Positions 53,700 to 62,806 are shown, counted from the first letter of the stretch. The stretch is 64,000 bases of DNA from UBA7803 sp040219935 (GCA_040219935.1 JAVJUA010000055.1:119042-183041), one strand, 5' to 3'. Notes: a model not told the origin generated them from the sequence alone. Translations and numbers: made by a program.

Positions 53700-55217
53700 C
53701 TAGCAGGCATCGTTGCCGGATATCACCACACTGCCTGCATAACCTGCGATCGCGTCGATCCATTCCTGCGCATCGCAATCGCTGATTCCACTGTTGTCGG
53801 TGAACGTCGCGGGGCCGGTCAGGCTGAGATCTATGGCTGAAAGCGTGGCGGTGAGATCGCTCAATCCGGTATTCGCATCCAGCGTGATGCCGCCGACCTG
53901 CACGGCGTTGGAGCCGAAGTTCGCGATGGCCGTGTCCATGCCGCGAAAGGTCAGCACGCCGCCAATGCTGCTGATGACTGGGAAATGATTGGCGCCGAAC
54001 TGCATCTGCGTAAAGCTGGCCAGCGAAAAGTCTCCGCCGACGCTCTGCAGCGCCGGATAGTCGTCCGGAAACAGGAATGAGCCTTGTGAATTGAAGCTGC
54101 CGCCGACCGTCACCAGGTTGTCGAAGCCGCCGTTGCCGTTGATCCAGCTGTTGACGCGCACGTCCACATCGCCGCCGACCGCGACGATGCCGTTGAGCGC
54201 ACTGCCTACCGAAAACCCAAGATCGACGATGGCGTTGCCCTGGACTTCAGCCAGATTGGGCGCGAATCCGCCCCAGCTGTTGTCACCGTTGTTCGCCTGA
54301 ATCACCAGGTCTCCGGGTATCAGCAACAGGCTGTCCAGCCCTCCCGCGGACATCGCTGTCGACCCGATCGTGTCCGTGACTACGGTCAGCCCGCCGCCGA
54401 TGGAACTCAACGCATCCAATCCAAACTCTGCGATGAAAAACGGCGCGCCACTGAACCCATTGTCGATGAACATCAGCTCGACGTTGCCGCCAACCGTGGT
54501 CAGACTCGGCGCGTTGATGAGTCTGGAGCTGTTGCCTTCGTAGCCGAACCTCAGCAGCAGATCACCTGTGACGTTTGCCAGTGACGGAAACGCGATGTCG
54601 ACCGGATAGGGGTCGGTGACGCTCAAGTTTCCATCCACCGACTCGAGGCAGCCCCAATCGCCGGCATGAAGGTGACTGGTGATCTGGAGATTGCCGCTCA
54701 CGTTCACGGTCGGAGCCGCGCTTCCGGCGGCCGTCAGCCTGACGATCGCGGATGCCGGCGACGCACAGGCGCGCGCTGCAAAGACGAACGGCTGGCCGTT
54801 GTCGATGGCGTCCTGAATACACGTCTCTCCGTCAGCGGCGGCGAGATTGGTGCTGTCGTAGGTCGTCAGGATCAGGGCGCCGCCTCGGGCCCGCACGAAG
54901 GTCTCCTGGCCGGTGCAATTGGGTGTCCAGCGGTCGGCAGGCACCGCGGTCGTGACCTCGAACTCATAGAGCGTAGCGCCTCCCCACGCAAACGGCGCCG
55001 CATCGCCGATCGTCGTGGCGATTGTCGAGTAGCCGCCGCCGGCGCGCGGTGAAGCCTCGATCCTGATGGTCGCACGCGGGACTGTCGTCACGCCGCGGAA
55101 GGTGACGACCTCGCGCGTGCTTGCCAGATCGGTTTCATTGGCGGGTTCGAACATGCAGCTCGCAAGGAACGACGCCAGGGCGAGAGAGAGCAGAAAGACG
55201 GGACGGTAGCGGTCCAT
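53700..55217 (-). CDS. Lipoprotein with receptor-L-domain-like repeats, unknown function
   Basis: This 505-residue protein has a lipobox Cys at C21 (FLASC). From about residue 190 to 450 it repeats a motif of the form L-x-x-V-G-G-x-x-x (for example LTTVGGNVELMF, LQSVGGDFSLAS, ISSIGGVLTFRG), about eight times, as in receptor L domains or leucine-rich solenoids. It ends with SGNDAC. It probably binds a ligand at the cell surface. It is the only gene in the 1815-bp unit bounded by the 34-bp direct repeats. A strong ribosome site is masked by a possible hairpin. Confidence 0.8.
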   Translation of the reverse strand: MDRYRPVFLLSLALASFLASCMFEPANETDLASTREVVTFRGVTTVPRATIRIEASPRAGGGYSTIATTIGDAAPFAWGGATLYEFEVTTAVPADRWTPNCTGQETFVRARGGALILTTYDSTNLAAADGETCIQDAIDNGQPFVFAARACASPASAIVRLTAAGSAAPTVNVSGNLQITSHLHAGDWGCLESVDGNLSVTDPYPVDIAFPSLANVTGDLLLRFGYEGNSSRLINAPSLTTVGGNVELMFIDNGFSGAPFFIAEFGLDALSSIGGGLTVVTDTIGSTAMSAGGLDSLLLIPGDLVIQANNGDNSWGGFAPNLAEVQGNAIVDLGFSVGSALNGIVAVGGDVDVRVNSWINGNGGFDNLVTVGGSFNSQGSFLFPDDYPALQSVGGDFSLASFTQMQFGANHFPVISSIGGVLTFRGMDTAIANFGSNAVQVGGITLDANTGLSDLTATLSAIDLSLTGPATFTDNSGISDCDAQEWIDAIAGYAGSVVISGNDAC

Positions 55218-55221
55218 ACAT

Positions 55222-55240
55222 CCTCCTGCAATCAAGGAGG
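55222..55240 (-). promoter_or_regulatory. Hairpin that can mask the ribosome site of the lipoprotein gene
   Basis: In the 5' leader, CCTCCT pairs with AGGAGG of the ribosome binding site through a 7-base loop, just before the ATG. Such a stem could limit translation or act as a simple temperature or ligand switch. The stem is short, so the effect may be small. Confidence 0.4.
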
Positions 55241-55316
55241 TTGGCCTACCTTGGGAGTCTCTGCCTTCCCTCTGCAGATGTCTACTGCCTTGTTCTCGGG
55301 CCAGGGCACGTTGCTC

Positions 55317-55350
55317 GACGGCGACGCGGCGCGGGGTCAGAGCGGGTGCA
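55317..55350. repeat. 34-bp direct repeat, copy 2
   Basis: This copy covers the last 14 bases of the P450 coding region and 20 bases beyond its stop. It is identical to 53502-53535. Confidence 0.9.
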
Positions 55351-56653
55351 CCCGGACGGGCAGCTCGGTGTAGCCCTTGACGAAGGTGGACAGGGTCCGC
55401 TTCGGCTCGCCCACCACCTCCACCAAGCGGAAACGCTGCTGGATCTCCTCCCACAGTACCCTGAGCTGCATCTCCGCCAGCCGGTTGCCCATGCAGCGGT
55501 GCAGCCCGAAGCCGAACGACAGATGCTGGCGGGCGTTGGGCCGGTCGATGATCAGATCGTCCGGGCGCTCGAACACGCGCTCGTCGCGGTTGCCGGATAC
55601 GTACCACATGAGAAGCTGATCGTGCTTGCGGATCTGCTTGCCGCCGATCTCCGTGTCTTCGTTGGCGGTGCGGCGCATGTAGGCCAGCGGCGTCTGCCAG
55701 CGGATGATCTCGGCCACCATGTTGGGAATCAGGGTCGGGTCGCGGCGCAGCTTGTCGTATTCGGCCGGGAACTGATTGAGCGCCAGCACGCCGCCGCTGA
55801 TGCTGTTGCGGGTGGTGTCGTTGCCGCCGACGATGAGCAGGATCAGGTTGCCCAGGAACTCGTAGGGCTGCATGTTCCGGGTCTCCTCGCCGTTGGCCAG
55901 CATCGACACCAGGTCGTTGCCGGGCCGCTCGCGGCGCTCGGCCCACAGCCGGTTGAAGTACTCGAGGCACTCCAGAAGCTCGGCGCGCCGCTGCTCCTCC
56001 GACTCGATGATGGTGCCCGGGGCGGCGGTGGCCACGTCGGACCAGCGGGTCAGCTTGCGGCGCTCCTCGAACGGGAAGTCGAACAGGGTGGCCAGCATCT
56101 GCGTGGTCAGCTCGATGGACACCAGGTCGACCCAGTTGAAGGTCTCGCCTATGGGCAGGCCATCGAGGATGGCCTGAACCCGAGAGCGGATCAGCGGCTC
56201 CATGGCGTGCAGGTTGCGCGGCGCCACCACCGGCGCCACGGTGGCCCGCTGCACGTCGTGCTTCGGCGGGTCCATGGCGATGAACATCTGGATGCCGAGC
56301 GCGCCCTCCGGCAGCGGCACCCCCACCGGCAGGCCCAGGGTGATGCCGTGGGCCGACGAGAACCGCTCGTGGTCGCTGTCCACGGCCTTGATGTCCTGGT
56401 AGCGGGTCAGCGACCAGTAGCGGCCGGTCTCGGGCAGCTCGTTCTGGTGCACCGGGTCTTCGTCACGTAGCCGCTTGAAGAACCCCCACATTTTGTTCTC
56501 CTGGAACAGACGCGGCCAGATCGGGTTGATGGCCTCGATGGGCAGCGCGTAGGGGTCGGGAATCTCCCTGGGCAGGTCGTCGTTGAAGCCCGGGCGCAAT
56601 GGCATGCGCGGCGGCGTGGTGGCCGACGGGGCGGTTGGGTTGGCTTCGCTCAT
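55337..56653 (-). CDS. Cytochrome P450
   Basis: This 438-residue soluble P450 has the I-helix oxygen-binding motif LIVGGNDTTRN, the K-helix ExxR in EIIRW, and the haem-binding FGFGLHRCMGNRLAE. Length and style match bacterial class I enzymes of the CYP125/CYP142 sort that hydroxylate steroid or terpenoid side chains. GAGGT precedes the ATG at 56653. No ferredoxin is adjacent. Its 3' end carries the second 34-bp repeat. Confidence 0.92.
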   Translation of the reverse strand: MSEANPTAPSATTPPRMPLRPGFNDDLPREIPDPYALPIEAINPIWPRLFQENKMWGFFKRLRDEDPVHQNELPETGRYWSLTRYQDIKAVDSDHERFSSAHGITLGLPVGVPLPEGALGIQMFIAMDPPKHDVQRATVAPVVAPRNLHAMEPLIRSRVQAILDGLPIGETFNWVDLVSIELTTQMLATLFDFPFEERRKLTRWSDVATAAPGTIIESEEQRRAELLECLEYFNRLWAERRERPGNDLVSMLANGEETRNMQPYEFLGNLILLIVGGNDTTRNSISGGVLALNQFPAEYDKLRRDPTLIPNMVAEIIRWQTPLAYMRRTANEDTEIGGKQIRKHDQLLMWYVSGNRDERVFERPDDLIIDRPNARQHLSFGFGLHRCMGNRLAEMQLRVLWEEIQQRFRLVEVVGEPKRTLSTFVKGYTELPVRVHPL

Positions 56654-56756
56654 GTTGACCTCGGGGTGGCTGCAGGGCCGGGGACTTCGAGGCCGACGAT
56701 AGCGCACCGTCGGGTTCAGGGCGAGGCGCCGCCGACTGTGAGAAGCTTCGCCCACC

Positions 56757-57608
56757 ATGCCGACAGGAGCCCCGGGCTTGCTGAGCTACCGCCACGCCTT
56801 TCACGCCGGCAACCACGCCGACGTGCTCAAGCACCTGGTGCTGGTGTCCGTGCTGGACTACCTGACCCGCAAGCCGAAGCCGCTGTGGTACGTCGATACC
56901 CACGCCGGCGCCGGTGTCTACGCGCTGGACCGCGGCTTCGCCGCCCAGCGCGGAGAGTATGGCGACGGCATCGGCCGGCTGTGGGACCGCAGCGATCTCG
57001 GCACGGCGCCGGCGGCCTATCTGACGCTGGTTCGCGAGCTGAACGGCGACGGACCGCTGCGCCGCTATCCCGGCTCGCCGTGGCTGGCGCAACGGCTGCT
57101 GCGGCGTGACGACCGGCTGTGGCTGCACGAGCTGCACCCGGCCGATCATGCGCTGCTCACCCGGACGGTCGGCGGCCGCGCGGTGCGCATCGAGCAGGGT
57201 GACGGCTTCGACGCCCTGCGCCGCCTGCTGCCGCCGCAGCCGCGCCGCGCGCTGGTGCTGATCGACCCGCCTTACGAGGTGAAGAGCGACTACGACAGGG
57301 CGGTGACGGCGCTCGAGGAGGGTCTGACGCGTTTTGCCACCGGTACCTACATTCTCTGGTACCCGATGCTGTCCTCGTCGCCGGCCGAGGCGCTGCCGGC
57401 GCGGCTGGTGGCCCTGGGCGAGGGGCACGACTGGCTGCGCGTGCAGTTGCGGGTGCGCGCGCCCGGCCCCGGCCTGTACGGCAGCGGCCTGTTCGTGCTC
57501 AACCCGCCGTACACGCTGCCGGCATTGCTGGCCGAATGCCTGGCCGCGCTGGCCGCGTTGCTGGACCAGGGGGGCGGCGGCTTCGAGCTCGACAGCCGGC
57601 TCGCCTGA
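56757..57608 (+). CDS. rlmJ: 23S rRNA (adenine-N6)-methyltransferase RlmJ
   Basis: This 283-residue protein has the RlmJ opening LSYRHAFHAGNHADVLKH, the DTHAGAGVYAL SAM site and the catalytic VLIDPPYE. RlmJ methylates A2030 of 23S rRNA. The start may be the ATG at 56757 or, better matching the family, the TTG at 56778, which has AGGAG upstream. It is divergent from the P450 gene. Confidence 0.92.
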   Translation: MPTGAPGLLSYRHAFHAGNHADVLKHLVLVSVLDYLTRKPKPLWYVDTHAGAGVYALDRGFAAQRGEYGDGIGRLWDRSDLGTAPAAYLTLVRELNGDGPLRRYPGSPWLAQRLLRRDDRLWLHELHPADHALLTRTVGGRAVRIEQGDGFDALRRLLPPQPRRALVLIDPPYEVKSDYDRAVTALEEGLTRFATGTYILWYPMLSSSPAEALPARLVALGEGHDWLRVQLRVRAPGPGLYGSGLFVLNPPYTLPALLAECLAALAALLDQGGGGFELDSRLA

Positions 57609-57678
57609 AGCCCGCGCTGGGGACCGCGCCCGCGGTCGCGTAGGATAGGCCGGTCTCAGTTCTCCGAGCGGATGGCCC

Positions 57679-58812
57679 ATGGCCAATCAGCATTGCCTCA
57701 ATTGCGGCGCCCGGCTGGAGGGGCCCTACTGCCACGCCTGCGGGCAGCCGGTGAAGGGCATGATCCGGCACTTCAAGTCGATCGTGGCCGACATCCTCGA
57801 CACCTTGTTCGAGTACGACGGCCGCATCTGGCGCACCCTGGTGCCACTGTACTTCGTGCCCGGCAAGGTCACGCGCGACTTCATCGCCGGCCGTCGCAAC
57901 CGCTACGTGACGCCGTTCCGCCTGGCGTTCGTGTCTTCGGTGGTGGCGTTTCTGATTCTGCAGCTGGTGGTCACGGCAGATGGCCCCGCCATCGAGCAGG
58001 CGGCCAACTTCCGCGGCATCGCCGAGGCTGACACGGTCGAAGCCGTGGCGGCGTCGCGCGCGCGCGCGCTCGAAGCGCTGGACGAGGCGGGCGCCGGTCT
58101 GCCGCAGGACGGCGCGGTGACGGAACGGCTGGCGGTGGCGCGGCGCGCGGTGGAGGCGGAGGCGCAGCAGCGCATCGACTGGCTCGAGGCGGCCGAGGCC
58201 GCCCGGCAGCGCGGCGAGCCGCCGCCGCCGGAGCCCGCCAGCGGCGCGCGACTGTATCTCGGCGACGAAGCGATCGCCTGGGACCCGCGTACCAACCCGG
58301 TGGTCATCGGCTGGCTGCCGGACGCCGCCAACCAGCAGCTCAATGCCTGGATCGTGCAGGGCCTCGAGAACGTGCAGCGGTTCCAGGAAGATCCGGGGCG
58401 GTTCGTCGACGGCTTTCTCGGCATGCTGCCCGCGGTGCTGTTCGTGCTCATGCCGATCTTCGCGTTGTTGCTGAAGATCTTCTACGTGGGCACCGGCCGG
58501 CTCTACATGGAGCACATGGTGGTGACCCTGCACAGCCAGAGCTTCCTGGTGCTGGGGCTCACCGTGCACGTGCTGCTCGAGGCGCTGGCCGAGTGGCTGC
58601 CTGCCGGCTTCGGGGTCAAGGCGGCGTCGTCGTTCCTGGCCGGGCTGGCGCTCGCCTGGCTGCCGGTTTACATCCTCTTCATGCAGCGCCAGGTGTACCG
58701 CCAGAGCTGGGCCGTGACCTTCGCCAAGTACCTGATCATCGGCGGCATCTACGGGATGCTGGTGATCGCCGGCGTCGTCGTCGCCCTGCTGGTGACGCTG
58801 GTGCGCGGCTGA
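57679..58812 (+). CDS. DUF3667-type membrane protein with zinc ribbon
   Basis: This 377-residue protein begins with a zinc-ribbon C6, C9, C18, C21 (CLNCG, CHACG), then a soluble part containing GRRNRYVTPFRLAF and a charged coiled region (about residues 110-195), then about four hydrophobic helices in the C-terminal half. The function of the family is not known. It starts 70 bases after rlmJ and ends 9 bases before the MFS gene. Confidence 0.82.
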   Translation: MANQHCLNCGARLEGPYCHACGQPVKGMIRHFKSIVADILDTLFEYDGRIWRTLVPLYFVPGKVTRDFIAGRRNRYVTPFRLAFVSSVVAFLILQLVVTADGPAIEQAANFRGIAEADTVEAVAASRARALEALDEAGAGLPQDGAVTERLAVARRAVEAEAQQRIDWLEAAEAARQRGEPPPPEPASGARLYLGDEAIAWDPRTNPVVIGWLPDAANQQLNAWIVQGLENVQRFQEDPGRFVDGFLGMLPAVLFVLMPIFALLLKIFYVGTGRLYMEHMVVTLHSQSFLVLGLTVHVLLEALAEWLPAGFGVKAASSFLAGLALAWLPVYILFMQRQVYRQSWAVTFAKYLIIGGIYGMLVIAGVVVALLVTLVRG

Positions 58813-58821
58813 CCGGCGCCG

Positions 58822-60057
58822 GTGCGTATCCAACTGGCGGTGCTGGTGTTCGGTCTGGTGACCGGCGCCATGGCGAACACGGTGCTGTTCACCGTGCTCG
58901 GGCCCGTGGCCCGCGACATCGGGCTCACGGAACTGCAGGTGGGCGCCATGATCTCGGCCGCGGGGCTCACCTTCGTATTTTCCGGCGCGCTGTGGGGCCG
59001 GCTCAGCGACCGCATCGGCCGCAAGCGCGTGTTCGTGATCGGCGTTGCTGCCTATGCGGGCTGCGGCGCCGGGTTCGCGTGGCTGCTGGGCCTCGGCCTG
59101 GCGGGCACGCTCACCGGGGCGGCCGCCTTCTGGGCGCTGCTGGCGTTTCGGGCCGGGGTCTACGCCACCCTCGCCGGCGGGCCCCAGCCGGCGGCGGCCG
59201 CGTGGGTCGCCGACACCACCAGCGGCGCCGAACGCACGGGTGGCATGGCGCTGGTGGGGGCGTCGTTCGCCATCGGCTCGATCCTGGGGCCGGCGGCCGG
59301 GGGGCTGCTGGCGCCGTTCGGGGTGCTGGTGCCGCTGTACGCCATCGCCGTGCTGGGCGCGCTGGCCGCGCTGCTGGCCGCCATCGTGGTGCGCGAGCCG
59401 CGCAGTCATGCCGAGCGCCGCGCCGGTTCGGGAGCGCGGCTGTCGCCGCTGGATTCCCGCATCCGGCTGCTGCTGACGACCAGCGTGCTTACCTTCATCA
59501 CCATCGGCTCGACCCAGCAGGTGGCCGCCTTCTACGTGCAGGACCTGACCGGCGCCGACGCGGCCCAGACCATGCGCCTGGTCAGCATCGCCATGGTGGC
59601 CATGGCGGTGGGCATCCTGATCTCTCAGGGCGGCATCGTGCAGCTGCTGAAGCCCGAGCCCCGCACCCTGTTCTGCTGGGGCCTGCCGCTGGCGGCCGCC
59701 GGCTTCGTGGTGCTGGTGCTCTCCGGTGCCGTGTGGCAGGTGGTGGTGGGCTACGCGGCCATGGGGCTTGGCTACGGGCTCACCAACCCGGCCGTGTCCG
59801 CCGCCGTGTCACTGGCCGTGGACGAGCGGGTGCAGGGCGCCGCGGCCGGACTGGTCAGCGCCTCCTACGCGGCCGGCTTCATCGTCGGGCCGCTGCTGGG
59901 CACCGCCCTCTACCAGATCGATCCGCGCCTCACCTTCGGCGCCAGCGCGCTGCTGGCGGCGCTGGCCCTGGTCACGGCGCTGCGGGCCACCGCCGCGCGG
60001 ACCAGATCTGCCTCGGCGCAGCGGAATCAGTACACTCCGGATTCGGAGCAACCCTAG
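58822..60057 (+). CDS. Major facilitator superfamily transporter (drug-efflux type)
   Basis: This 411-residue protein has about 12 hydrophobic segments and the MFS loop 2-3 motif GRLSDRIGRKRVF. The DHA1-like pattern suggests proton-driven export of a small molecule. The start is GTG at 58822, right after the DUF3667 gene. No substrate can be named. Confidence 0.88.
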   Translation: MRIQLAVLVFGLVTGAMANTVLFTVLGPVARDIGLTELQVGAMISAAGLTFVFSGALWGRLSDRIGRKRVFVIGVAAYAGCGAGFAWLLGLGLAGTLTGAAAFWALLAFRAGVYATLAGGPQPAAAAWVADTTSGAERTGGMALVGASFAIGSILGPAAGGLLAPFGVLVPLYAIAVLGALAALLAAIVVREPRSHAERRAGSGARLSPLDSRIRLLLTTSVLTFITIGSTQQVAAFYVQDLTGADAAQTMRLVSIAMVAMAVGILISQGGIVQLLKPEPRTLFCWGLPLAAAGFVVLVLSGAVWQVVVGYAAMGLGYGLTNPAVSAAVSLAVDERVQGAAAGLVSASYAAGFIVGPLLGTALYQIDPRLTFGASALLAALALVTALRATAARTRSASAQRNQYTPDSEQP

Positions 60058-60068
60058 GGAGGTCGGCG

Positions 60069-60665
60069 ATGCAGGGTCGTTTGGAATGGTCGGTGGTGGT
60101 GCTGGCGCTGGTGGCGTGGAGTCTGCTGTGGCCGCTGACGGCGGCGGCCCATGCGGGACACGATGCTGGCAGTGGCTTCCTCTCGGGTCTCGCCCATCCG
60201 GTGCTGGGTGCCGATCACCTGGTGGCCATGGTGGCGGTGGGTCTGTGGGGCGCGATCCTGCGGGCGCCGGCGCTGTGGCTGCTGCCGGTGGTGTTTCCCA
60301 TGGTCATGGCGATCGGCGGCGCCCTGGGCGTGCTCGGCGTGCCGCTCGGCTTCGTCGAGCCCGTGATCGCGCTGTCGGCGGTGGCCCTCGGCCTGCTGGT
60401 GGCCTTTGCGGTGGGCATGCCACTGACCGTGGCCATGATTTTGGTGGGCGTGTTCGCGCTGTTCCACGGCCATGCCCATGGCACCGAGCTGCCGGAGGCG
60501 GCCAATCCGTTTGCCTACGCGCTCGGCTTCGTGATCGCCACCGGCCTGCTGCACCTGTGCGGGGTCGCGCTGGGCATGCTGCTGCGCTGGCCGGCGGGGT
60601 CGTGGGTGGTACGCGGCAGCGGTGCCGCCATCGCCGTGGTGGGCCTGGCGTTCCTCACCGCATGA
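60069..60665 (+). CDS. HupE/UreJ family membrane protein
   Basis: This 198-residue protein has a signal or first helix ending AAHAGHDAG, then LAHPVLGADHLVAMVAVGLWG (about residues 41-61), which holds the HX4DH-type metal motif of HupE/UreJ, and a later FHGHAHG. HupE and UreJ are nickel permeases. GGGAGG precedes the ATG. Its stop overlaps the next gene as ATGA. Confidence 0.88.
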   Translation: MQGRLEWSVVVLALVAWSLLWPLTAAAHAGHDAGSGFLSGLAHPVLGADHLVAMVAVGLWGAILRAPALWLLPVVFPMVMAIGGALGVLGVPLGFVEPVIALSAVALGLLVAFAVGMPLTVAMILVGVFALFHGHAHGTELPEAANPFAYALGFVIATGLLHLCGVALGMLLRWPAGSWVVRGSGAAIAVVGLAFLTA

Positions 60666-61273
60666 TCCGCCGGCAGAGCCTGCCGGTGATGCTGGCGATC
60701 GCGCTCTGGCCGGCGGCCGCGGCGGCGCACAGCCCCATGCCCGGCTTCGAGGGTTTCTACGTCGGTGCCGTGCACCCGGCTACGGTGCCGGGTCAGCTCC
60801 TGGCGCTGCTGGTGCTCGGGCTGCTGCTGGGCGTGCGCGGTCCCGTCGTTGCCCGACCGGCGCTGGTCTGGTTCCTGGCGGCGCTGGTCCTGGGGCTGGC
60901 GCTGGCGCCGGACGGCGGGGCCGATGCGCGAAGCAGCGTCGTGGCGCTGGCGGTGGCTCTGGCCGGTGCGCCGCTGCTGCTGTGGTCCGTGCGCCCGATG
61001 CTGGCCTCCGGGTATGCGGTCGCCGTGGGCCTGGCTGTCGGCATCGGCCTGATGCCGGAAGCGGGTGCCCCGGGGGCGGTCGCGATCACCATCGCCGGAT
61101 CGCTGGTGGGGGCGCCATTCCTGGTGCTGTGCGTGTTCGGCGCGACCGATCTGCTGCGGGAGCGGTTGGCACCTGCAGTGCTGACCATCGCCGCGCGCAT
61201 CGCCGGCGCCTGGCTGGTGGCTATCGCCGCCCTGCTGCTGGCGCTGGCCGTGCGCGCCGGGCCGCCGGCGTGA
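60662..61273 (+). CDS. Second HupE-like membrane protein
   Basis: This 203-residue protein has a signal segment, then HSPMPGFEGFYVGAVHP, which resembles the start of HupE-like proteins, and about five further hydrophobic helices. It lacks the clear HX4DH motif of the first copy. It is coupled to that gene (ATGA) and to the next enzyme gene (GTGA). A metal-permease role is likely but not certain. Confidence 0.75.
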   Translation: MIRRQSLPVMLAIALWPAAAAAHSPMPGFEGFYVGAVHPATVPGQLLALLVLGLLLGVRGPVVARPALVWFLAALVLGLALAPDGGADARSSVVALAVALAGAPLLLWSVRPMLASGYAVAVGLAVGIGLMPEAGAPGAVAITIAGSLVGAPFLVLCVFGATDLLRERLAPAVLTIAARIAGAWLVAIAALLLALAVRAGPPA

Positions 61274-62256
61274 CCGCCGATCTGCCCACCCGCGACGACG
61301 TCGTCGCCACCGCGCGGCTGCTGGCCGGGCGGGTGATCCGCACGCCGCTGCTGGAAAGCCTGGTGCTGAACGAGCGCGTCGGCGCCCGGGTGCTGCTGAA
61401 GCTCGAGTCGCTGCAGCACACCAACTCGTTCAAGTTCCGGGGCGCCATGAGCCGTATGCTGCGCCTCGACGCTGCCGAGCGGGCCGCTGGCGTGCTGGCC
61501 TGGTCGTCGGGCAATCACGCCCAGGGCGTGGCCGCGGCCGGCCGCGTGCTCGGCATCGACGTCACCATCGTCATGCCCCACGACGCGCCGGCGGTGAAGC
61601 GCCGGCGCACCGAGGCGCTCGGCGCCCGGGTGGTGGGTTACGACCGGGCGCGGGAGAACCGCGAGGCCATCGGCCGCGCCATCGCCCGGGAGCAGGGGCG
61701 AGTGATCGTCGCCCCCTACGACGACCGCTGGGTCATCGCCGGTCAGGGCACGGTGGCGTTGGAAGCCCTGGCTCAGTGCGCCGAGATCGGCGCGGTGCCG
61801 GAAGACGTGCTGATTCCCTGCGGCGGCGGCGGGCTCACCGCCGGCTGCGCGCTGGCCTGCGACGGCGCCGAGCCGGCACTGCGGATCTGGACCGTGGAGC
61901 CCGAGCACTACGATGACCACGCCCGCTCGTTCGCCGCGGGCACCCGGCTGCAGGCCGACGTCGCCAGGCCGAGCCTGTGCGACGCGCTGCTGGCGCCGGA
62001 GCCCGGGGCGCTCACCTTCGCCATCAACCGGCCCAGAGTGGCCGGCGGTCGGGTGGTGGGCGACGGCGCGGTGCGGCGCGCCATGCGCTTCGCCTTCGAC
62101 GAGCTGCGGCTGGTGATCGAGCCGGGCGGCGCCGCGGCGCTGGCGTCGCTGCTGGCGGCGCCCGACGACCTGCGCGGGCGCTGCGTGATCGTGGTGGTGA
62201 GCGGCGGCAACGTCGATCCGGCGCTGTTCGCCGAGGTCGTGACGGATACACTGTGA
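61270..62256 (+). CDS. Threonine/serine dehydratase-like PLP enzyme
   Basis: This 328-residue fold-type II PLP enzyme has the Lys motif NSFKFRGA, SSGNHAQGVA, and the phosphate loop CGGGGLTAG. It looks like a catabolic threonine or serine dehydratase or racemase, without the regulatory ACT domain. The start is GTG, overlapping the previous stop. The RidA gene follows after 33 bases, a typical pairing because RidA removes the reactive enamine made by such dehydratases. Confidence 0.9.
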   Translation: MTADLPTRDDVVATARLLAGRVIRTPLLESLVLNERVGARVLLKLESLQHTNSFKFRGAMSRMLRLDAAERAAGVLAWSSGNHAQGVAAAGRVLGIDVTIVMPHDAPAVKRRRTEALGARVVGYDRARENREAIGRAIAREQGRVIVAPYDDRWVIAGQGTVALEALAQCAEIGAVPEDVLIPCGGGGLTAGCALACDGAEPALRIWTVEPEHYDDHARSFAAGTRLQADVARPSLCDALLAPEPGALTFAINRPRVAGGRVVGDGAVRRAMRFAFDELRLVIEPGGAAALASLLAAPDDLRGRCVIVVVSGGNVDPALFAEVVTDTL

Positions 62257-62289
62257 CGCTGCCCCCACATCGATGAGGAGATCCCCGCC

Positions 62290-62760
62290 ATGACCAGCCA
62301 AGTGGAGAAGCGCCTGGCCGAAGCCGGCCTGACCCTGCCGAAGCCGAACCCGCCGGTGGCCAGCTACGTGCCCTACACGCGCTCGGGCAGTCTGGTGTTC
62401 ATCTCCGGGCAGATCCCGCTGGACGAGGCCGGCAAGCCGGTGGTGGGACGGCTCGGCGCCGACGTCGCCATCGAGGACGGTCAGCGCCACGCCCGCACCT
62501 GCGCGCTGTCGGTGCTGGCGCACCTGCGCAACGCCCTGGACGGCGACCTCGACCGGGTCACCGGCGTGCTGAAGGTGGGCGTGTTCGTCAACGCCACCGC
62601 CGACTTCACCGCCCACCCCCAGGTCGGCAACGGCGCATCGGAGCTGTTCGTGCTGGCGTTTGGCGACGCCGGCCGCCATGCCCGGGCCGCGGTGGGCGTC
62701 GCCAGCCTGCCGGCGGGCGTGCCGGTGGAGGTGGATGCCATCTTCGAGGTTGCGGGCTGA
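62290..62760 (+). CDS. RidA/YjgF-family protein
   Basis: This 156-residue protein is of the larger RidA type. It shows LVFISGQIPLDEAG, a Cys-containing helix ARTCALSVLAHL and the C-terminal ARAAVGVASLPAGVPVEVDA, whose Arg normally binds the substrate carboxylate. RidA hydrolyses 2-aminoacrylate-type enamines. GAGGAG precedes the ATG. It sits with a dehydratase that would make such enamines. Confidence 0.92.
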   Translation: MTSQVEKRLAEAGLTLPKPNPPVASYVPYTRSGSLVFISGQIPLDEAGKPVVGRLGADVAIEDGQRHARTCALSVLAHLRNALDGDLDRVTGVLKVGVFVNATADFTAHPQVGNGASELFVLAFGDAGRHARAAVGVASLPAGVPVEVDAIFEVAG

Positions 62761-62806
62761 GCCCGGCGTCCTGATCCCGAGGGCCAGCCGGCTGCGCGTT
62801 GGTCGC

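Noticed and set aside
58050..58075. CG-dinucleotide run in the DUF3667 gene
   Set aside because: It encodes Ala-Arg codons in a charged helix; there is no sign of a structural element.
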